Of a stretch of 64,000 nucleotides of DNA, positions 60,227 to 64,000 are shown one piece after another. Numbering within the stretch: the first letter of the stretch is position 1; every line of letters starts with the position of its first letter. A program made the translations under genes and the position numbers. This DNA is from Streptomyces sp. NBRC 110611 (GTDB taxonomy: Bacteria; Actinomycetota; Actinomycetes; Streptomycetales; Streptomycetaceae), in assembly GCF_001590865.1 (NCBI RefSeq), contig NZ_BBUY01000007.1:36761-100760 (forward strand). The letters run 5' to 3'. A model generated the notes under the pieces. That model was not told where the DNA came from and ran no database searches. It saw nothing but the letters and a program-made list of their open reading frames with translations.

Positions 60227-63200
60227 GTGGCCGACAAGCCGCCGTTCACCCACCTGCACGTGCACACCCAGTACTCCCTGCTGGACGGTGCGGCGCGGCT
60301 GTCGGACATGTTCAAGGCGGCGTCCGAGATGGGCATGTCGCATGTCGCCATGACCGACCACGGCAACCTGCACGGCGCGTACGACTTCTTCCACTCGGCG
60401 CAGAAGGCGGGCGTGACGCCGATCATCGGCATCGAGGCGTACGTCGCCCCCGAGTCGCGGCGCAACAAGCGCAAGATCCAGTGGGGCCAGCCGCACCAGA
60501 AGCGCGACGACGTCTCCGGTTCGGGCGGGTATACGCATAAAACCATCTGGGCGGCCAACAAGACCGGTCTGCACAACCTCTTCCGGCTCTCCTCGGACGC
60601 GTACGCCGAGGGCTGGCTCCAGAAGTGGCCGCGGATGGACAAGGAGACCATCGCCCAGTGGTCCGAGGGGCTGATCGCCTCCACCGGCTGCCCGTCCGGT
60701 GAGCTGCAGACCCGGCTGCGCCTGGGCCAGTACGAGGAGGCGCGCCAGGCCGCCTCGGACTACCAGGACATCTTCGGCAAGGACCGGTATTTCCTGGAGC
60801 TGATGGACCACGGCATCGAGATCGAGCGCCGGGTCCGGGAGGACCTGCTGAAGATCGGCAAGGAGCTCGGCATCCCGCCGCTGGTCACCAACGACTCGCA
60901 CTACACCTACGCGCACGAGTCCACCGCGCACGACGCCCTGCTCTGCATCCAGACCGGCAAGAACCTCTCCGACCCGGACCGCTTCCGCTTCGACGGCACC
61001 GGCTACTACCTCAAGTCCACCGAGGAGATGTACGCCATCGACTCCTCGGACGCCTGGCAGCAGGGCTGCGACAACACCCGCCTGGTCGCCGACCAGATCG
61101 ACCCCACCAGGATGTTCGAGAAGCGCGACCTGATGCCGAGGTTCGACATCCCCGAGGGCTTCACCGAGATCACCTGGTTCCAGGAAGAGGTCCGGGTCGG
61201 CATGAAGCGCCGCTTCCCGGGCGGCGTTCCCGAGGACCGGCAGAAGCAGGCCGAGTACGAGATGGACGTCATCATCCAGATGGGGTTCCCGGGCTACTTC
61301 CTCGTGGTCGCCGACTTCATCATGTGGGCCAAGAACAACGGCATCGCGGTCGGTCCCGGCCGTGGCTCCGCGGCCGGTTCGATCGTCGCGTACGCCATGG
61401 GCATCACCGACCTCGACCCGATCGAGCACGGGCTGATCTTCGAGCGGTTCCTCAACCCCGAGCGCGTCTCCATGCCCGATGTCGACATCGACTTCGACGA
61501 GCGCAGGCGCGTCGAGGTGATCCGGTACGTCACGGAGAAGTACGGCGCCGACAAGGTCGCCATGATCGGCACGTACGGCAAGATCAAGGCGAAGAACGCC
61601 ATCAAGGACTCCGCCCGCGTCCTCGGCTACCCGTACGCGATGGGCGACCGCCTCACCAAGGCCATGCCCGCCGACGTCCTCGGCAAGGGCATCGACCTCG
61701 ACGGCATCACCAACCCCAAGCACCCGCGGTACAGCGAGGCGGGCGAGATCCGGTCGATGTACGAGAACGAGCCGGACGTGAAGAAGGTCATCGACACCGC
61801 CAAGGGCGTCGAGGGCCTGGTCCGGCAGATGGGTGTGCACGCGGCCGGCGTGATCATGTCCAGCGAGCCGATCGTCGACCACGCCCCGGTCTGGGTCCGG
61901 CACACCGACGGCGTCACCATCACCCAGTGGGACTACCCCCAGTGCGAGTCGCTGGGCCTGCTGAAGATGGACTTCCTGGGCCTGCGCAACCTCACCATCA
62001 TGGACGACGCCGTCAAGATGGTGAAGAAGAACAAGGGCGTCGAGCTGGAGCTGCTGTCCGTCCCGCTCGACGACCCCAAGACCTTCGAGCTGCTGTGCCG
62101 CGGTGACACCCTCGGCGTCTTCCAGTTCGACGGCGGCCCGATGCGTTCGCTGCTGCGCCAGATGCAGCCCGACAACTTCGAGGACATTTCCGCCGTCTCG
62201 GCCCTGTACCGGCCCGGCCCGATGGGCATGAACTCCCACATCAACTACGCCGAGCGGAAGAACGGCCGGCAGGAGATCACGCCGATCCACCCGGAGCTGG
62301 AGGAGCCGCTCAAGGAGACCCTCGGCCTCACCTACGGCCTGATCGTCTATCAGGAGCAGGTGCAGAAGGCCGCCCAGATCATCGCCGGGTACTCCCTCGG
62401 CGAGGCCGACATCCTCCGCCGCGTCATGGGCAAGAAGAAGCCCGAGGAGCTGGCGAAGAACTTCGACATCTTCCAGGCCGGTGCCCGTAAGCAGGGCTAT
62501 TCGGACGGGGCGATCCAGGCGCTGTGGGACGTCCTGGTCCCGTTCGCCGGCTACGCCTTCAACAAGGCGCACTCCTCCGCGTACGGCCTGGTCACGTACT
62601 GGACCGCCTACCTCAAGGCCAACTACCCGGCCGAGTACATGTCCGCGCTTCTGACCTCCGTGCGCGACGACAAGGACAAGTCCGCGGTCTATCTGAACGA
62701 GTGCCGGCGGATGGGCATCAAGGTGCTGCCGCCGAATGTCAACGAGTCCGAGGCGAACTTCGCCGCCCAGGGCGACGATGTGATCCTCTTCGGCCTCACC
62801 GCGGTCCGTAACGTCGGCCAGAACGTCGTCGACTCGATCATCCGCTGCCGCAAGTCCAAGGGGAAGTACGCCTCGTTCCCCGACTACCTGGACAAGGTCG
62901 AGGCGGTGGTCTGCAACAAGCGCACCACCGAATCGCTGATCAAGGCCGGCGCGTTCGACGAGATGGGCCACACCCGCAAGGGCCTGATGGCGCACTACGA
63001 GCCGATGATCGACAACGTGGTGCAGGTCAAGCGCAAGGAGGCGGAGGGGCAGTTCGACCTCTTCGGCGGTATGGGGGACGCCGACGACGGCTCCTCCGAC
63101 GGCCCCGGCTTCGGGCTGGACATCGAGTTCTCCGACGTCGAGTGGGACAAGACCTATCTCCTCGCCCAGGAGCGGGAGATGCTCGGCCTCTACGTCTCCG

Positions 63201-63778
63201 ACCACCCGCTCTTCGGCCTGGAGCATGTGCTCTCCGACAAGGCGGACGCCGCCATCGCCCAGCTCACCGGCGGCGACTACTCGGACGGTTCCATCGTCAC
63301 CATCGGCGGCATCATCTCCGGCCTCCAGCGCAAGATGACCAAGCAGGGCAACGCCTGGGCCATCGCCACCGTCGAGGATCTGGCCGGCTCCCTCGACTGC
63401 ATGTTCTTCCCGGCGACCTACCAGCTGGTGTCGACCCAACTCGTCGAGGATGCCGTGGTGTTCGTCAAGGGGCGGCTCGACAAGCGCGAGGACGTCCCGC
63501 GTCTGGTCGCCATGGAGCTGATGGTCCCGGATCTCTCCGAGGCCGGCGCCAACGCCCCCGTGACGATCACCATTCCGACGCTGAAGGTCACCCCGCCGAT
63601 GGTCGAGAAGCTCGGCGAGGTGCTCAACAGCCACCGCGGCTCCACGGAGGTGCGGATCAAGCTGCTGGGGACGCGCAAGACCACCGTGCTGCGGCTGGAC
63701 CGGCACCGCGTCACGCCCGACCCGTCGCTCTTCGGCGACCTCAAGGTCCTGCTCGGCCCGTCCTGCCTGGCCGGCTGA
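60227..63778 (+). CDS. dnaE: DNA polymerase III subunit alpha (replicative polymerase)
   Basis: DnaE is the chromosomal replicase. The 1183-residue protein starts with the PHP domain (HLHVHTQYSLLDGAARL near residue 6, with DHGNLHGAYDFF near 44). The catalytic PDVDIDFDE carries Asp 418, 420 and 422 (and 424). A GPGRGSAAGSIVAYAMGI palm segment precedes it near 377. The helix-hairpin-helix, OB-fold (GGIISGLQRKMTKQG near 1027) and C-terminal tau-binding region follow. The PHP metal ligands look intact, so a proofreading role is possible as in other actinobacterial DnaE. GTG start with GGAGG about 12 bases upstream. Confidence 0.97.
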   Translation: MADKPPFTHLHVHTQYSLLDGAARLSDMFKAASEMGMSHVAMTDHGNLHGAYDFFHSAQKAGVTPIIGIEAYVAPESRRNKRKIQWGQPHQKRDDVSGSGGYTHKTIWAANKTGLHNLFRLSSDAYAEGWLQKWPRMDKETIAQWSEGLIASTGCPSGELQTRLRLGQYEEARQAASDYQDIFGKDRYFLELMDHGIEIERRVREDLLKIGKELGIPPLVTNDSHYTYAHESTAHDALLCIQTGKNLSDPDRFRFDGTGYYLKSTEEMYAIDSSDAWQQGCDNTRLVADQIDPTRMFEKRDLMPRFDIPEGFTEITWFQEEVRVGMKRRFPGGVPEDRQKQAEYEMDVIIQMGFPGYFLVVADFIMWAKNNGIAVGPGRGSAAGSIVAYAMGITDLDPIEHGLIFERFLNPERVSMPDVDIDFDERRRVEVIRYVTEKYGADKVAMIGTYGKIKAKNAIKDSARVLGYPYAMGDRLTKAMPADVLGKGIDLDGITNPKHPRYSEAGEIRSMYENEPDVKKVIDTAKGVEGLVRQMGVHAAGVIMSSEPIVDHAPVWVRHTDGVTITQWDYPQCESLGLLKMDFLGLRNLTIMDDAVKMVKKNKGVELELLSVPLDDPKTFELLCRGDTLGVFQFDGGPMRSLLRQMQPDNFEDISAVSALYRPGPMGMNSHINYAERKNGRQEITPIHPELEEPLKETLGLTYGLIVYQEQVQKAAQIIAGYSLGEADILRRVMGKKKPEELAKNFDIFQAGARKQGYSDGAIQALWDVLVPFAGYAFNKAHSSAYGLVTYWTAYLKANYPAEYMSALLTSVRDDKDKSAVYLNECRRMGIKVLPPNVNESEANFAAQGDDVILFGLTAVRNVGQNVVDSIIRCRKSKGKYASFPDYLDKVEAVVCNKRTTESLIKAGAFDEMGHTRKGLMAHYEPMIDNVVQVKRKEAEGQFDLFGGMGDADDGSSDGPGFGLDIEFSDVEWDKTYLLAQEREMLGLYVSDHPLFGLEHVLSDKADAAIAQLTGGDYSDGSIVTIGGIISGLQRKMTKQGNAWAIATVEDLAGSLDCMFFPATYQLVSTQLVEDAVVFVKGRLDKREDVPRLVAMELMVPDLSEAGANAPVTITIPTLKVTPPMVEKLGEVLNSHRGSTEVRIKLLGTRKTTVLRLDRHRVTPDPSLFGDLKVLLGPSCLAG

Positions 63779-63800
63779 GTCCACCGGCCTTGACCGCCCA

Positions 63801-63827
63801 GGGGCGCGCCCGTCGCGGGCGCGCCCC
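63801..63827. terminator. Hairpin terminator after dnaE
   Basis: Perfect 12-base arms (63801-63812 and 63816-63827) around a 3-base loop sit between the convergent ends of dnaE and the small minus-strand gene. Confidence 0.88.
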
Positions 63828-63844
63828 TCACGGTATGGGGAGGG

Positions 63845-64000
63845 TCAGTTGTGGCCGAAGCGCTTCTCGCGGTGCTTGCGCGCGACATCCCCAGGGCTGA
63901 CTCCGGTGGACTTGGCCTGGGCTTCCATGGCGGTGTGCTGGGCTTCCCGCTGTCCGCGCTCCGCCTGTGTGGCGGCGGACTTCTGTTTCCGGTCCTGTCT
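63845..64000 (-). CDS. C-terminal 51 residues of a small charged protein (partial)
   Basis: A minus-strand open frame runs in from the right edge and stops at 63845. Its 51 visible residues are rich in Gln, Lys, Arg and Ala (a QKSAATQAERGQREAQ stretch) and end ARKHREKRFGHN. It looks like the end of a small helical protein. The start and the family are outside the window. Convergent with dnaE across a terminator. Confidence 0.6.
   Translation of the reverse strand, partial: RQDRKQKSAATQAERGQREAQHTAMEAQAKSTGVSPGDVARKHREKRFGHN

Noticed and set aside
60113..63784. A 1223-residue minus-strand open frame
   Set aside because: It mirrors dnaE exactly, has no domain, and is a shadow of high third-position GC.

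Overview
The window is a GC-rich chromosomal segment from a Streptomyces-type actinobacterium. The evidence is very high third-position GC, many GTG starts, an actinobacterial division and cell-wall (dcw) cluster followed by ylmDE-sepF-yggT-divIVA, a DivIVA with a long Gln/Gly/Pro-rich linker, DUF3040, DUF4126 and SAV_6107-type HEPN families, a class II DAHP synthase, and an ileS T-box of the actinobacterial translational type. It is core chromosome. I see no insertion sequence, prophage, CRISPR array, tRNA or rRNA. The gene order matches what I remember of the S. coelicolor SCO2064-SCO2115 region.

Left third (1-20.6 kb): DAHP synthase (shikimate entry); an iron-storage pair, bfd (with an iron box) facing bfr; a sulfite-oxidase-fold protein; DNase IV (nfo) bracketed by an 85-bp inverted repeat; a four-PASTA Ser/Thr kinase; the thiO-thiS-thiG operon under a TPP riboswitch; a ferredoxin-reductase-like flavoprotein; an Rv2175c-type DNA-binding protein; thiE; metF; a two-helix membrane protein with a long Tyr/Gly-rich tail; a phytoene-desaturase-like flavoprotein; DUF4126; a TetR regulator; a HEPN protein; a methyltransferase; and DUF3040.

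Middle (20.8-45.3 kb): a translationally coupled minus-strand operon moxR-DUF58-tgpA, then a beta-carbonic anhydrase, then the plus-strand dcw cluster rsmH-ftsL-ftsI-murE-murF-mraY-murD-ftsW-murG-ftsQ-ftsZ-pgeF-ylmE-sepF-yggT-divIVA. This cluster makes lipid II, builds the divisome, assembles and anchors the Z-ring, and ends with the polar-growth organiser. Many of its genes overlap by 4 nt (GTGA/ATGA). The ftsQ-ftsZ gap carries a promoter-like sequence, a BldD-like palindrome and several GACAC (WhiA-core) motifs. A near-perfect palindromic terminator closes the cluster.

Right third (45.4-64 kb): ileS on the minus strand behind a T-box leader; a histone-H1-like/DksA fusion; lspA; an RluD-type pseudouridine synthase; a CPA1 antiporter; a dienelactone-hydrolase-like protein with Ser in place of the usual Cys; a Tat-exported PhoD phosphatase; two tandem membrane-anchored DsbA-like paralogues; a membrane protein of unknown function; a DUF2252 kinase-like protein; dnaE; and the 3' end of a small charged protein cut by the window edge.

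The most unusual feature is the density of short tandem repeats (units of 8-36 bp, 3-9 copies), both between genes and inside coding tails, together with the inverted 85-bp repeat around nfo. I do not see a clearly new multi-gene system. The best candidates for something undescribed are the nfo-flanking repeat, the TGAGTA operator upstream of the DUF4126 gene, and the HEPN protein with an intact R-x4-H motif.
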